NCBI RefSeq assembly: GCF_009928525.1
Contig: NZ_JAABOK010000020.1
Span: forward strand, 1 to 64,000
DNA: 64,000 nt
Direction: 5' to 3'
From: Chitinophaga solisilvae
GTDB taxonomy: Bacteria; Bacteroidota; Bacteroidia; Chitinophagales; Chitinophagaceae
The notes under the pieces are model-generated. The model saw only the letters and a program-made list of their open reading frames with translations, had not been told where the DNA came from and did not search any database. The position numbers and the translations under genes are program-made. Below are positions 1 to 8,881 of the stretch, one piece after another. Positions within the stretch are counted from its first letter, which is position 1. Each line of letters begins with the position of its first letter.

Positions 1-37
1 CATAATAGTAGTTTTAGTGTGGTAACTTAAACTTACT

Positions 38-67
38 AAAAAAGGAGGCCACATCGGCCTCCTTTTA
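38..67. terminator. Bidirectional rho-independent terminator
   Basis: An 11-base stem (aaaaggaggcc pairing with ggcctcctttt) with a 5-base loop, with an A-run on the left and a T-run on the right. It can end transcription in both directions. It probably serves a gene that ends left of the window, because the YhcH gene has its own repeat hairpin next to its stop. Confidence 0.75.
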
Positions 68-101
68 TTTATCCTTTGGGTTATTTTAACCGGACACTAT
101 A

Positions 102-215
102 GAATTACGAATTGCGAATTACGAATGAGGAGCGAAGATATAAGCGTAAGTCAAATAATGGCTACGCTTATGTCTTCGCTCCTCATTCGTAATTCGCAAT
201 TCGTAATTCGTAATT
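102..215. repeat. Long inverted repeat, family A, copy 1
   Basis: Two arms of about 50 bases are near-perfect reverse complements. The outer part is made of short aattacgaatt and aattgcgaatt blocks, and the inner part carries a gcgaagat-type block. It ends 3 bases from the stop codon of the YhcH gene. The same outer blocks recur at about 8.4, 17.9, 29.3 and 63.1 kb. Confidence 0.85.
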
Positions 216-217
216 AT

Positions 218-673
218 TTAAGCTATTCTGATTTTAATAACGACCTTTTTCACACGCTGCGGTGTGTCTATTAGAAGATTGGGCATGTGCAGATCGGTGG
301 GGAAGAAAATGGCGAAATGTGCTGCTGCCAGTTTGGTGAAGAAGGAAGGTTTTTCCGCGAAGAGCATATAATCTTCTGTTTCGCTGTAGGCTTTTGACGG
401 AACCTGTTGCTGCAGGAAATCGTGGCCGATCAGCTCTGCTCCTGTTACAATATATTGCACATCGATGTGCTTTTTATGCGCTTCCATCTGTTCTCCGGAA
501 GCGGGTACAGTATCGTATTCATTCACAATAGCGAAGATGTTATCGCCGTCAATTTCATATTTCCCCTTTTCGAGGGTAGAGAAATCGGTTGTTGCGAGGT
601 ATCCGAAGGCTTTTACAAATTGTGGCCCCAGACCATAGTACAGGTGGGCATTGGCGAGCGTGTCAATAATCAT
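218..673 (-). CDS. YhcH/YjgK/YiaL family protein (DUF386)
   Basis: This 151-residue protein matches the YhcH/YiaL family, small cupin-like beta-barrel proteins linked to sugar and sialic-acid metabolism and related to the beta subunit of Ebg beta-galactosidase. Visible family features are the HIDVQYIVTG segment near residue 70, the Glu-rich strand before it, and the FFPTDLHMPN segment near residue 125, where the His could bind metal. The length is typical. It lies 49 bases downstream of the DeoR-type regulator on the same strand, so the two are probably cotranscribed. Its substrate cannot be read from the sequence. Placement beside glycerol genes is suggestive only. Confidence 0.85.
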   Translation of the reverse strand: MIIDTLANAHLYYGLGPQFVKAFGYLATTDFSTLEKGKYEIDGDNIFAIVNEYDTVPASGEQMEAHKKHIDVQYIVTGAELIGHDFLQQQVPSKAYSETEDYMLFAEKPSFFTKLAAAHFAIFFPTDLHMPNLLIDTPQRVKKVVIKIRIA

Positions 674-722
674 AAATAAAAAATAAGTAGATTAAGATAA
701 CTATACAGCAGTTACTGGTAGA

Positions 723-1493
723 TTAAACGATGGTGACCTTAATACCGGTATCTTCCAGGGCTTTGACGGTGTGGGCGGAGATGCCGTTGTCTGTGATGAT
801 TTCATCGATATCTTCCAGACCGCATATTCTGCCGAAGCCCCGTTTGCCGAATTTGCTGGAATCCGCCAGTACTATAATTTTCTGAACGGTGGCAATCATT
901 TTCTGATTCAGGTGTGCTTCATTGATATTGGAGGTGGTGAGTCCGAATTCCAGGTCTATGCCATCCACGCCGAGGAACAGCTTACTGCAGGAGAAGTCTT
1001 CCAGTATTTTTTCGGCATAAGGACCTGTCACAGAAGATGAGCTGCTGCGGAGCTGTCCACCGAGCTGTATGACCTCTATCTCCGGCCAGCGGAGCAGTTC
1101 CAGTGCCACATTGAGGGCGCCGGTGATTACAGTCAGATGTCCTTTCGGGTGTATATTTTTTGCCAGTGCCAGTACAGAGGTACCGGAAGCGATGATTACA
1201 GCATCGTTGGGGGCAATCAGTGCAGCGGCAGCCTGTCCGATATTATATTTCTCCTGCCAGCGTATTTTCTCCTTTTCATTGACAGGTTTATCATTCGTGT
1301 AAGGATTATTGATGGTAGCGCCGCCATGGGACCTGAACAGCAGGGATTTATCTTCCAGCAGTTTCAGATCCTTCCGAATGGTTACTCCGGATACATCCAG
1401 TTCCCTGCAGAGATCTATCACGTTCACATATCCTTTCTCCGCCAGTTTATCCAGAATAAATTTATGCCGTTCAGCAATATTGATCATAGACAT
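723..1493 (-). CDS. DeoR/GlpR family transcriptional repressor
   Basis: A 256-residue DeoR-family regulator. Residues 1-60 form the winged helix (RHKFILDKLAEKG, then SGVTIRKDLKLLE). The rest is the DeoRC sugar-phosphate sensor domain with the LGVDGID and ADSSKFGK segments expected of the family. In GlpR the effector is glycerol 3-phosphate. Divergent placement next to glpD-glpK-glpF makes a GlpR role the most likely inference, and the shared 192-base intergenic region holds repeated TTCGAAA-like and palindromic sites. The start at 1493 gives MSMINIAERHK; an internal Met two codons later is also possible. Regulation of some other sugar operon cannot be excluded. Confidence 0.88.
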   Translation of the reverse strand: MSMINIAERHKFILDKLAEKGYVNVIDLCRELDVSGVTIRKDLKLLEDKSLLFRSHGGATINNPYTNDKPVNEKEKIRWQEKYNIGQAAAALIAPNDAVIIASGTSVLALAKNIHPKGHLTVITGALNVALELLRWPEIEVIQLGGQLRSSSSSVTGPYAEKILEDFSCSKLFLGVDGIDLEFGLTTSNINEAHLNQKMIATVQKIIVLADSSKFGKRGFGRICGLEDIDEIITDNGISAHTVKALEDTGIKVTIV

Positions 1494-1607
1494 ATCACAC
1501 GAGTTAGGTTGCAGTATCCTGCAAAGATGCAGGAAAATAATTTCAGTTAATTATCTCTTTTAATGTTATCCGGTAAAAAATTACTTAAAATTTTCATTTT
1601 ATTTTCT

Positions 1608-1623
1608 ATTTTGATTTCAAAAT
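1608..1623. promoter_or_regulatory. Candidate operator dyad in the regulator/glpD intergenic region
   Basis: Perfect 7+2+7 inverted repeat (attttga-tt-tcaaaat) about 60 bases upstream of glpD, in the region shared with the divergent DeoR-type gene. It is a plausible regulator site, but its low complexity weakens the case. Confidence 0.4.
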
Positions 1624-1644
1624 GTTTTCTTTTCTTTTATTTTA

Positions 1645-1680
1645 CATCGAAATAAAAGCATTCGAAAGTATTCAAAAGCG
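1645..1680. promoter_or_regulatory. Candidate GlpR-like repeated half-sites upstream of glpD
   Basis: Three related heptads (catcgaaa, attcgaaa, attcaaaa) begin near 1645, 1660 and 1670, just before the glpD start at 1686. GlpR-type repressors bind short repeated sites containing a TCG core, so this is a reasonable repressor site overlapping the glpD leader. Binding is inferred. Confidence 0.4.
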
Positions 1681-1685
1681 AGATC

Positions 1686-3257
1686 ATGAACAGGACGGAA
1701 TTCATTAAAAGCATGAAATCAGCACCGGCAAAACAATGGGACATCATTATCACCGGAGGCGGCGCCACTGGCCTGGGAATAGCCATAGACGCAGCTTCCA
1801 GGGGTTATAAAACCCTTTTGCTTGAACAGGCGGATTTCGCCAAAGGCACTTCCAGCCGCAGCACCAAACTGGTACATGGCGGGGTACGATACCTCGCCCA
1901 GGGGGATATAGCGCTGGTAAGAGAAGCATTATATGAAAGGGGACTATTATTAAACAATGCCCCTCACCTGGCTCATAATCAGCAGTTTATCATTCCACAT
2001 TACAATTGGTGGCAGGGCCCCTTCTATACAATCGGTTTAAAAATCTATGACCTGCTCTCCGGCCGTCTGAGCCTGGGCAGCTCTTCCCATATCAGTAAAA
2101 AGGAGGTACTCAGCAGGTTGCCCAACATACAGCCCAAGGGACTGAAAGGTGGAATTGTATATCATGACGGACAGTTCGATGATGCCCGTCTTGCTATCAA
2201 CATGGCGCAGACAGCCGCAGAAAACGGCGCTGTACTGCTCAACTACTTTAAAGTGAATGGTTTGCTCAAACAGGCCGACGGCCGGGTCAGCGGCGTTACT
2301 GCCACCGACCTTGAAACCGGCGAAAGCTTTCAGCTGGCCGCACGTACCGTTATCAATGCCACCGGTGTGTTTGTAGATGAAATACTGCAGCTGGATAATC
2401 CTGGCGCCAGGCCCATGGTGCGGCCCAGCCAGGGTGTTCACCTCGTACTGGACGCGTCATTTCTCCAGGGCAGCAGCGCTATTATGATTCCAAAAACATC
2501 CGATGGGCGCGTACTTTTCGCGGTGCCCTGGCATAATAAAGTATTGCTGGGTACCACCGACACACCACTGGATGAACACCGCATGGAGCCGGTAGCGCTG
2601 GAGAAGGAAATTAATTTCATCCTGCAGACAGCTGCACAATACCTGGCTAAACCACCGGCGCGCAAGGATGTACTCAGTGTATTCGCCGGCCTGCGCCCGC
2701 TGGCAGCACCGCAGAAAGATACAGGCAGCACCAAGGAAATATCCCGCAGTCATAAAATCATCGTAGCGCCTTCAGGGCTGATTACTATTACCGGCGGTAA
2801 ATGGACCACTTACCGCCGGATGGCAGAAGATACCGTGGAAGAAGCCATCCGCCAGGGTAAGCTATCTCCTGCCGCCTGCAAAACCAAAGGCATGCACCTG
2901 CATGGCTATCAGAAACAACCGATGGCCAAAGCGCCTCTGGATGTTTATGGCAGCGATGCCACCCTGCTGCAGTCCATCGTTTCCCTGCAACCCGCCCTCG
3001 GCGAAAGGTTACATCCGCGCCTGCCTTATATCAAAGCACAGGTTATCTGGGCGGTGAAACATGAGATGGCACGCACCGTAGAAGATACACTGGCACGCCG
3101 GCTGCGTGCACTGTTCCTCGATGCGCAGGCCGCCATCGACATGGCGCCGCAGGTAGCCGCGCTGATGGCCGCCGAACTGGGAAGAGACGAACACTGGCAG
3201 GAACAGCAGGTACGCTCCTTCACCGACATCGCGCAGCAGTATCTGCTGGCCGATTAA
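1686..3257 (+). CDS. glpD: FAD-dependent glycerol-3-phosphate dehydrogenase
   Basis: A 523-residue aerobic-type GlpD, which oxidises sn-glycerol 3-phosphate to dihydroxyacetone phosphate and passes electrons to quinone at the inner face of the cytoplasmic membrane. The FAD-binding GGGATG motif is at residues 24-29 and the family signature HGGVRYL at 64-70. The GGKWTTYRRMAEDTV segment lies near residue 370, followed by the C-terminal DAO_C domain. Length matches the family (about 500-550). It begins the rightward run glpD-glpK-glpF, with 55 bases before glpK. It faces the DeoR-type regulator across a shared control region with repeat sites. The ATG at 1686 is in line with the usual N-terminus before the Rossmann strand. 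Confidence 0.96.
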   Translation: MNRTEFIKSMKSAPAKQWDIIITGGGATGLGIAIDAASRGYKTLLLEQADFAKGTSSRSTKLVHGGVRYLAQGDIALVREALYERGLLLNNAPHLAHNQQFIIPHYNWWQGPFYTIGLKIYDLLSGRLSLGSSSHISKKEVLSRLPNIQPKGLKGGIVYHDGQFDDARLAINMAQTAAENGAVLLNYFKVNGLLKQADGRVSGVTATDLETGESFQLAARTVINATGVFVDEILQLDNPGARPMVRPSQGVHLVLDASFLQGSSAIMIPKTSDGRVLFAVPWHNKVLLGTTDTPLDEHRMEPVALEKEINFILQTAAQYLAKPPARKDVLSVFAGLRPLAAPQKDTGSTKEISRSHKIIVAPSGLITITGGKWTTYRRMAEDTVEEAIRQGKLSPAACKTKGMHLHGYQKQPMAKAPLDVYGSDATLLQSIVSLQPALGERLHPRLPYIKAQVIWAVKHEMARTVEDTLARRLRALFLDAQAAIDMAPQVAALMAAELGRDEHWQEQQVRSFTDIAQQYLLAD

Positions 3258-3312
3258 TTCTTATATCCGTCAACTTTAGTCAACATACATATCCACGTAG
3301 AAAACACTGACA

Positions 3313-4821
3313 ATGAGTAAATACATTCTCGCGCTGGACCAGGGTACTACCAGCTCCAGGGCCATTATTTTCGACAGATCAGGCGCTGTCATCTCCGTTG
3401 CACAAAAGGAATTTACACAACACTTTCCCTCTCCCGGTCAGGTAGAACATGACCCGGCAGAAATCTGGAGCAGCCAGATAGGCGTGGCCACCGAAGCAAT
3501 GGCCAAAGTAGGACTGGAAGGCGGCGACATCCACGCCATCGGTATCACCAACCAAAGGGAAACTACTGTAGTGTGGGACCGGGAAACCGGCAAGCCTGTG
3601 TACAATGCCATCGTGTGGCAGGACCGCCGTACTGCCGGCTGGTGCGACAGCCTCAAAGCTGCCGGCCATGAAGATATGATCCGTCAGAAAACAGGACTGG
3701 TAATAGATGCTTACTTCTCCGGCTCCAAAATCAAATGGATACTGGATCATGTGCCAGGCGCACGCGAACGCGCAGAACAGGGCAGGCTGGCCTTCGGCAC
3801 CATCGACTCCTGGCTGATATGGAACCTTACTCACGGCAACGTACACACGACAGATGTGACCAACGCCTCCCGCACCATGTTGTTCAACATACATACCCAG
3901 CAATGGGATACAACGTTACTGCAATTGCTGGATATACCTGCTTCCATACTGCCGGCAGTACAGGAATCCAGCCAGGTATGCGGCCTCACGGCTCCCGGCA
4001 TCTTCGCGGCACAGATACCCATTGCCGGTATTGCCGGCGATCAGCACGCAGCCCTCTTCGGTCAGATGTGCATCGCTCCCGGCATGGTTAAAAACACCTA
4101 TGGCACCGGATGCTTCATGCTGATGAACATCGGGGAACAGCCTATCATCAGTAAAAACAATCTGCTGACCACCGTAGCCTGGAAAGTAAACGGACAGATA
4201 CAATATGCACTGGAAGGTAGTATCTTCATTGCCGGCGCTATTGTGCAATGGCTGCGCGACGGATTGGGCATTATCCGCTCTTCGGCGGAAGTGGAAGCCC
4301 TGGCCGCCAGCGTAACGCAGAATGACGGCGTATACCTGGTGCCCGCCTTCGCAGGGCTGGGCGCACCCCACTGGGATCAGCACGCCCGCGGCACCCTGGT
4401 AGGCATGACCCGTGGCACCGGTTCTGCGCACATTGCCAGAGCTGCCCTGGAAAGCATCGCATACCAGACAATGGAAGTACTGAAAGCCATGGAAGCCGAT
4501 GCCGGTATCAGCATCACCGAGTTGCGGGTAGACGGCGGCGCCACTAAAAACAACCTGCTTATGCAGTTCCAGGCCGATATACTGGGTACCAACGTAGTAC
4601 GCCCCGGTATCACCGAAACAACTGCCCTGGGTGCGGCTTACCTGGCAGGACTTGCCACCGGCTACTGGAACAACCTGGAAGAAATCAGCAAGCAATGGCA
4701 GATGGAAAAGTGCTTTACTCCCGATCCCGCGCAGGCCGCACACCGCGATACCTGGATCAGCGGCTGGAATAAAGCCATAGCCGCCGCCAGGCATTGGGCG
4801 CAACTGCAAAACAACCAATAA
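3313..4821 (+). CDS. glpK: Glycerol kinase
   Basis: This 502-residue FGGY-family kinase phosphorylates glycerol with ATP to give sn-glycerol 3-phosphate. The ATP-binding [10 protein letters not shown] block is at residues 9-18. The conserved [17 protein letters not shown] and [10 protein letters not shown] blocks follow, and the C-terminal [13 protein letters not shown] and DGGATKNN blocks are intact. Length and motif order match bacterial GlpK almost exactly. It follows glpD by 55 bases and precedes glpF by 22 bases, so cotranscription is likely. Its product is the substrate of GlpD. Confidence 0.97.
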   Translation: MSKYILALDQGTTSSRAIIFDRSGAVISVAQKEFTQHFPSPGQVEHDPAEIWSSQIGVATEAMAKVGLEGGDIHAIGITNQRETTVVWDRETGKPVYNAIVWQDRRTAGWCDSLKAAGHEDMIRQKTGLVIDAYFSGSKIKWILDHVPGARERAEQGRLAFGTIDSWLIWNLTHGNVHTTDVTNASRTMLFNIHTQQWDTTLLQLLDIPASILPAVQESSQVCGLTAPGIFAAQIPIAGIAGDQHAALFGQMCIAPGMVKNTYGTGCFMLMNIGEQPIISKNNLLTTVAWKVNGQIQYALEGSIFIAGAIVQWLRDGLGIIRSSAEVEALAASVTQNDGVYLVPAFAGLGAPHWDQHARGTLVGMTRGTGSAHIARAALESIAYQTMEVLKAMEADAGISITELRVDGGATKNNLLMQFQADILGTNVVRPGITETTALGAAYLAGLATGYWNNLEEISKQWQMEKCFTPDPAQAAHRDTWISGWNKAIAAARHWAQLQNNQ

Positions 4822-4843
4822 CCCAAATATCTAAATCTGAAAT

Positions 4844-5575
4844 ATGATGTCTCCTGCTTTAGCTGAATTCATAGGTACTGCCCTCCTGATACTGCTGGGC
4901 AATGGTGTGGTGGCAAACGTGGTATTAAATAAAACAAAAGGTAACAACGGCGGATGGATAGTCATCACCACCGGTTGGGCACTGGCTGTTTATGTAGGTG
5001 TAGTGGTAGCCGGCCCTTACAGCGGCGCTCACCTGAATCCCGCCGTTACGCTGGCCCTGGCCCTTACCGGAAAATTTGCCTGGGCAAAGGCGCCGCTCTA
5101 TATTGCCGCCCAGCTGCTGGGAGCTATGGCCGGCACCACCCTGGTATGGTACAATTACAAAGACCACCTGGACGCTACCGCAGACACCGGCTTACAACGG
5201 GCTACCTTCTGCACGGAACCGGCTATACGAAAATACACCAGGAACTTCCTCTGCGAAGTAACCGGTACCTTCGTACTCCTGTTCACCATTTTCTATTTTA
5301 CCGGCGCAGAGCTGGGAAAAGATAAAACACCAATAGGTATGGGCTCTCTGGGAGCGCTGCCGGTCGCTTTGCTGGTATGGGCCATCGGGCTGTCGCTCGG
5401 AGGCACTACGGGCTACGCCATCAACCCGGCCAGGGACCTGGGCCCCAGAATCATGCACGCCCTCCTGCCCATCAATGGAAAAGGAGGCAGCGACTGGAAC
5501 TACGCCTGGATACCGGTACTCGGCCCGGTAGCCGGCGCTGCACTCGCCGCCGGCCTTTACCTGCTGCTCATTTAA
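4844..5575 (+). CDS. glpF: Glycerol uptake facilitator (aquaglyceroporin)
   Basis: A 243-residue MIP-family channel with six predicted membrane helices. The two half-helix NPA motifs are present at residues 65-67 (GAHLNPAVT) and 194-196 (YAINPARD). The Arg197-Asp198 pair after the second NPA is typical of glycerol-conducting rather than strict water channels. It would let glycerol enter the cytoplasm, where GlpK traps it. The gene starts with two consecutive ATG codons and either could be used. It ends 3-5 bases before a family B inverted repeat. Confidence 0.95.
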   Translation: MMSPALAEFIGTALLILLGNGVVANVVLNKTKGNNGGWIVITTGWALAVYVGVVVAGPYSGAHLNPAVTLALALTGKFAWAKAPLYIAAQLLGAMAGTTLVWYNYKDHLDATADTGLQRATFCTEPAIRKYTRNFLCEVTGTFVLLFTIFYFTGAELGKDKTPIGMGSLGALPVALLVWAIGLSLGGTTGYAINPARDLGPRIMHALLPINGKGGSDWNYAWIPVLGPVAGAALAAGLYLLLI

Positions 5576-5580
5576 TAGTT

Positions 5581-5671
5581 GGTTATCTGAGATGTTGCAT
5601 CCACGCCTTATTTCCCTTGTACTTACAGGTACAAAAGAATACCTTGACCGGCTGCAACATCTCAAATAACC
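5581..5671. repeat. Inverted repeat, family B, copy 1
   Basis: The left arm ggttatctgagatgttgca pairs with tgcaacatctcaaataacc. A smaller hairpin (ttgtac with gtacaa) lies in the loop. It starts 6 bases after the glpF stop. The loop segment tttcccttgtac recurs inside the composite repeat at 29.3 kb, which marks the two as related. Confidence 0.75.
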
Positions 5672-5710
5672 AAATCTCAAATAACTACATCTCCAATAAA
5701 ACGTATTAGC

Positions 5711-6616
5711 ATGCGAAAATTGATTTACGCCATTGCCGCGGCAGGCACTGTTTTCACCGCTGCTGCAGCAACGGCGCAGCAGAAAAATCTGCCTTCATTC
5801 TTTAAGGTTGGTCATCGTGGTACCAGGGGGCTGATGCCGGAAAATACTATCCCGGCCATGTATAAGGGACTGGAAACCGGCGCCAATACAATAGAATTTG
5901 ATGTGCACATCACCAAAGACGGACAGGTAGTGGTTTACCATGACGCCTCCTTTACACCGTCCTATACCACCATGCCGGATGGCACTGATATTCCGGCTGC
6001 CGACCGTGCGAAATATACTTTCTATCAGATGAACTACGCGGACATTCGTCCGTTTATCATCGGGGAAAAACCTTACCCTGCCTTTCCGGAGCAGGAAAGA
6101 CTCCGCTCCTATGCGCCGCTGCTGGGAGAAATGATTGACTCGGTAGAACAATATGCCAAAGCACATCATCTGCCTGCACCTTACTATCTGCTGGAAATAA
6201 AATCTTCAGAAAAAACAGATGGCACGGAACAACCAGCTCCGGAAGCATACATTCAGCAACTGATGGCCGTAAAGCAATTACGTCCGCTGGGAAAACGTTT
6301 GCTGATACAATCTTTCGATATGCGCCCGCTGCAGGTACTGCATAAGAAATATCCGAAAATAAAACTGGGCTTCCTCACCGGCGACAAACACGCCACCTTT
6401 GAGCAACACCTGGAGCAGCTGGGCTTTATACCACTGTTCTATAATCCGTCCTACAACCTGGTAACGCCTGAACTGGTGAGTAAATGCCATGCGAAAAATA
6501 TACTGATTGTACCATGGACAGTACAGGAAACAGAAGAAATGAAAAAGCTGAAAGCGACGGGCGTTGACGGCATCATCACGGATTATCCCAACCGCCTGCA
6601 GCAGGCGGGTTTGTGA
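5711..6616 (+). CDS. Exported glycerophosphodiester phosphodiesterase
   Basis: This 301-residue GDPD-family enzyme hydrolyses glycerophosphodiesters to glycerol 3-phosphate and an alcohol. A signal peptide spans about residues 1-22 (basic MRKL, hydrophobic stretch, then TAQQ), so it acts in the periplasm or outside. The family signature is clear: GHRG at 34-37, PENT at 43-46, E62 and D64 in IEFDVH, and H77 in the VYHD segment. The C-terminal half carries LLEIKS and the closing GVDGIITDYPNRL block. It lies between glpF and the PafA-type phosphatase in the same direction, which fits a phospholipid-headgroup scavenging pathway. Confidence 0.93.
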   Translation: MRKLIYAIAAAGTVFTAAAATAQQKNLPSFFKVGHRGTRGLMPENTIPAMYKGLETGANTIEFDVHITKDGQVVVYHDASFTPSYTTMPDGTDIPAADRAKYTFYQMNYADIRPFIIGEKPYPAFPEQERLRSYAPLLGEMIDSVEQYAKAHHLPAPYYLLEIKSSEKTDGTEQPAPEAYIQQLMAVKQLRPLGKRLLIQSFDMRPLQVLHKKYPKIKLGFLTGDKHATFEQHLEQLGFIPLFYNPSYNLVTPELVSKCHAKNILIVPWTVQETEEMKKLKATGVDGIITDYPNRLQQAGL

Positions 6617-6743
6617 TGCTTATCCGATTATATGCCCGTTTATACATTAATTTGTGCTTTTTTGCGCAAACAGGATAAAATTAGCGGTTCTGGTCTTTGA
6701 TCAGAACCGTTTGGCTTTATACGAATCAGAAATCTATATTAAT

Positions 6744-8396
6744 ATGATCAGCTTACGAAATCTGTTACCAGTCCTGGCACTGGCAGGCACGGTAACGCTT
6801 GCACCGGAACAGCCGGTATATGCACAGGCGATTCAACCCAATGAAAGACCCAAACTGATTGTGGGCATTGTAGCCGACCAGATGCGATGGGATTATCTTT
6901 ACCGCTACTACAACCGATACGAATCCGATGGCTTTAAACGACTGCTGGGAGAAGGATTCTCCTGCGAGAACACCCTCATCAGCCACCTGCCGTCTTTCAC
7001 CGCTGTAGGCCACAGTACCGTATATACCGGCTCTGTACCTGCTATTCACGGTATCACGGGCAACGACTGGATCGATCAGCAGACAGGCAGAAAATGGTAT
7101 TGCACAGAAGATACTGTCGCGCAATCTGTAGGAGCCGTTACCAGAGCAGGTCAGATGTCGCCCCGCAACCTCCTCGCCTCTACTATCACAGATGAACTGC
7201 GGTTAGCCACCAACTTCCGCTCTAAAGTGGTAGGTGTTTCCCTGAAAGACCGCGCCTCCATTCTCCCGGCAGGACACACGCCCAATGGCGCTTTCTGGCT
7301 GGACGATGCCAGCGGCAACTTCATCACCAGCACCTATTACATGAAAGAACTGCCGGAATGGGTACAGCGTTACAACGCAAAGAAAACACCGGCCCAGCTG
7401 ATGTCCAGACCCTGGACTCCCTTATATGCTGAAAACACATACCTTCAGAGCACCGCCGACAACGTAGGCTGGGAAGGCACTTTCAGCGGAGAAAAAGCAC
7501 CGGTATTCCCGCATAACATGCAGGAAGTATACAAGAAAGATCCGGGCAGTCTCCGTTCCACTCCTTCCGGCAATACCCTCACCCTGGATTTTGCCATGGC
7601 CGCCATCGAAGGATATAACCTGGGCAACGGTCCGGAAACAGACTTCCTCACCATCAACTGCGCCTCCACTGATTATGTAGGGCATAAATACGGCCCGAAC
7701 TCCATCGAAGTAGAAGATACCTACCTGCGACTGGATAAAGACCTGGCAGGTTTCTTCAGCTATCTCGACAAACGCGTCGGCAAAGGCAACTACCTCGTAT
7801 TCCTGACTGCCGACCATGGCGCCGCTCATTCCATCGGCTTCATGAACGAACACAACATACCCGCCGGACTGGTAAAAGACAAACAACTGATGGCCACCCT
7901 CGACGACCTGCTGGAAGCACGTTTCGGCGTGAAAGGCCTGGTACGCTCCGGTCAGAACTACCACGTGAACTACGATATGGCTAAAATCAACAGCAACAAA
8001 CTGGACTACGACGCCATCAAAAAAGTAACCGTACAGTTCCTCCAGCAGCAACCCGGTATCCAGTTCGCCGCAGATATAGACAACATCGGCAACAGCCCGT
8101 TGCCTGAGCCTATCAAAAGTATGGTCAGCAACGGTTACAACCCTAAACGCACCGGCGGCGTCATGATTATTCCCGAGCCAGGATGGTTTCAGGGCTCCGA
8201 TAAAGGCACCACACACGGCAACTGGAATCTCTATGACATCCATATTCCACTGGTATTCATGGGCTGGCACATCAGGCACGGAGCCAGCAACGAAACCGTT
8301 CATATGACCGATATCGCTGCAACCCTCGCCGCTATGCTCCATATTCAGATGCCTAATGGTTGTGTAGGGAAGCCGATAAAAGAAGTGATAAATTAA
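6744..8396 (+). CDS. PafA-type alkaline phosphatase, exported
   Basis: A 550-residue member of the alkaline phosphatase superfamily, close to the PafA phosphomonoesterases of Bacteroidota. I start it at 6744 (MISLRNLLPV), which exposes a signal peptide ending near AQA at residue 28. An upstream ATG at 6654 would bury that signal. The metal-ligand segment ADQMRWDYLY holds D45, the nucleophile is probably T86 in LPSFTAVGHS, and TADHGAAHS supplies further metal ligands. PafA enzymes remove phosphate from many organic monoesters, including glycerol 3-phosphate. After the GDPD, this would release glycerol and phosphate for GlpF/GlpK. The TAA stop is the first three bases of a family A repeat. Confidence 0.9.
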   Translation: MISLRNLLPVLALAGTVTLAPEQPVYAQAIQPNERPKLIVGIVADQMRWDYLYRYYNRYESDGFKRLLGEGFSCENTLISHLPSFTAVGHSTVYTGSVPAIHGITGNDWIDQQTGRKWYCTEDTVAQSVGAVTRAGQMSPRNLLASTITDELRLATNFRSKVVGVSLKDRASILPAGHTPNGAFWLDDASGNFITSTYYMKELPEWVQRYNAKKTPAQLMSRPWTPLYAENTYLQSTADNVGWEGTFSGEKAPVFPHNMQEVYKKDPGSLRSTPSGNTLTLDFAMAAIEGYNLGNGPETDFLTINCASTDYVGHKYGPNSIEVEDTYLRLDKDLAGFFSYLDKRVGKGNYLVFLTADHGAAHSIGFMNEHNIPAGLVKDKQLMATLDDLLEARFGVKGLVRSGQNYHVNYDMAKINSNKLDYDAIKKVTVQFLQQQPGIQFAADIDNIGNSPLPEPIKSMVSNGYNPKRTGGVMIIPEPGWFQGSDKGTTHGNWNLYDIHIPLVFMGWHIRHGASNETVHMTDIAATLAAMLHIQMPNGCVGKPIKEVIN

Positions 8397-8540
8397 TTAC
8401 GAATTACGAATTGCGAATTACGAATGTAGAAGCGAAGATTAAAACGAAGATTAAAAGAGATATCTAATAGTTATCTCCTTAAATCTTCGTTTTAATCTTC
8501 GCTTCTACATTCGTAATTCGCAATTCGTAATTCGTAATTA
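8394..8540. repeat. Long inverted repeat, family A, copy 2
   Basis: Near-perfect inverted repeat with arms of about 58 bases and a short AT-rich loop. It starts and ends in TAATTA-like sequence, so it encodes the TAA stop of the rightward PafA gene on one edge and the TAA stop of the leftward lanthipeptide-like gene on the other. The inner arm (gaagcgaagattaaaacga) is nearly identical to that of the copy at 17.9 kb. Confidence 0.9.
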
Positions 8541-8732
8541 AAAGCAATTTTCTATCTGCGTTGGTACCGGACACAGCGCAATACGCGTTATATGCTCTGT
8601 CCATGTACCGGTTTCAGTTGCCGGTACGGTATCCTGGTTCAGGTTGCGGCCGCCGGGTACTTTGTTCAGGGAAGCGATGGGGAGCCTGTACAGCGAAAGG
8701 GAGCTTTTTTTCTCCAGTTTAACTTTTTTCAT
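8538..8732 (-). CDS. Lanthipeptide-like RiPP precursor peptide
   Basis: A 64-residue peptide resembling class I lanthipeptide precursors of Bacteroidota. The Lys-rich leader MKKVKLEKKSSLSLYRL leads into IASLNKVPGG, a typical recognition and double-glycine site (GG at residues 27-28). The 36-residue core after GG is rich in Thr, has no Ser, and has two Cys near its end (ALCPVP and ENCF), so up to two thioether rings would be possible. No LanB/LanC dehydratase-cyclase or peptidase-transporter gene lies in this window, so modification would have to come from elsewhere. Its stop codon lies in the edge of the adjacent inverted repeat. A chance ORF is possible but the leader pattern is specific. 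Confidence 0.65.
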   Translation of the reverse strand: MKKVKLEKKSSLSLYRLPIASLNKVPGGRNLNQDTVPATETGTWTEHITRIALCPVPTQIENCF

Positions 8733-8881
8733 AACTACAGTTTAAGGGATTTAATAAGGGAAGTTATTCCGCCCGTATGCAATTTCCCGGCAGTTGATTT
8801 TCATGAAAAGTACAGAAAGTTAACCTGCTGGTGCTCATGCTGTTCATTATTTTACGACATTTACCCCGACAAAAGCAGCAG

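Noticed and set aside
102-215. CRISPR array or tRNA cluster in the repeat regions
   Set aside because: The repeats are single inverted pairs with no spacer series, and no tRNA-like fold was found.
5377-5709. 110-residue plus-strand ORF overlapping the glpF end
   Set aside because: It is an off-frame reading of glpF followed by a repeat.
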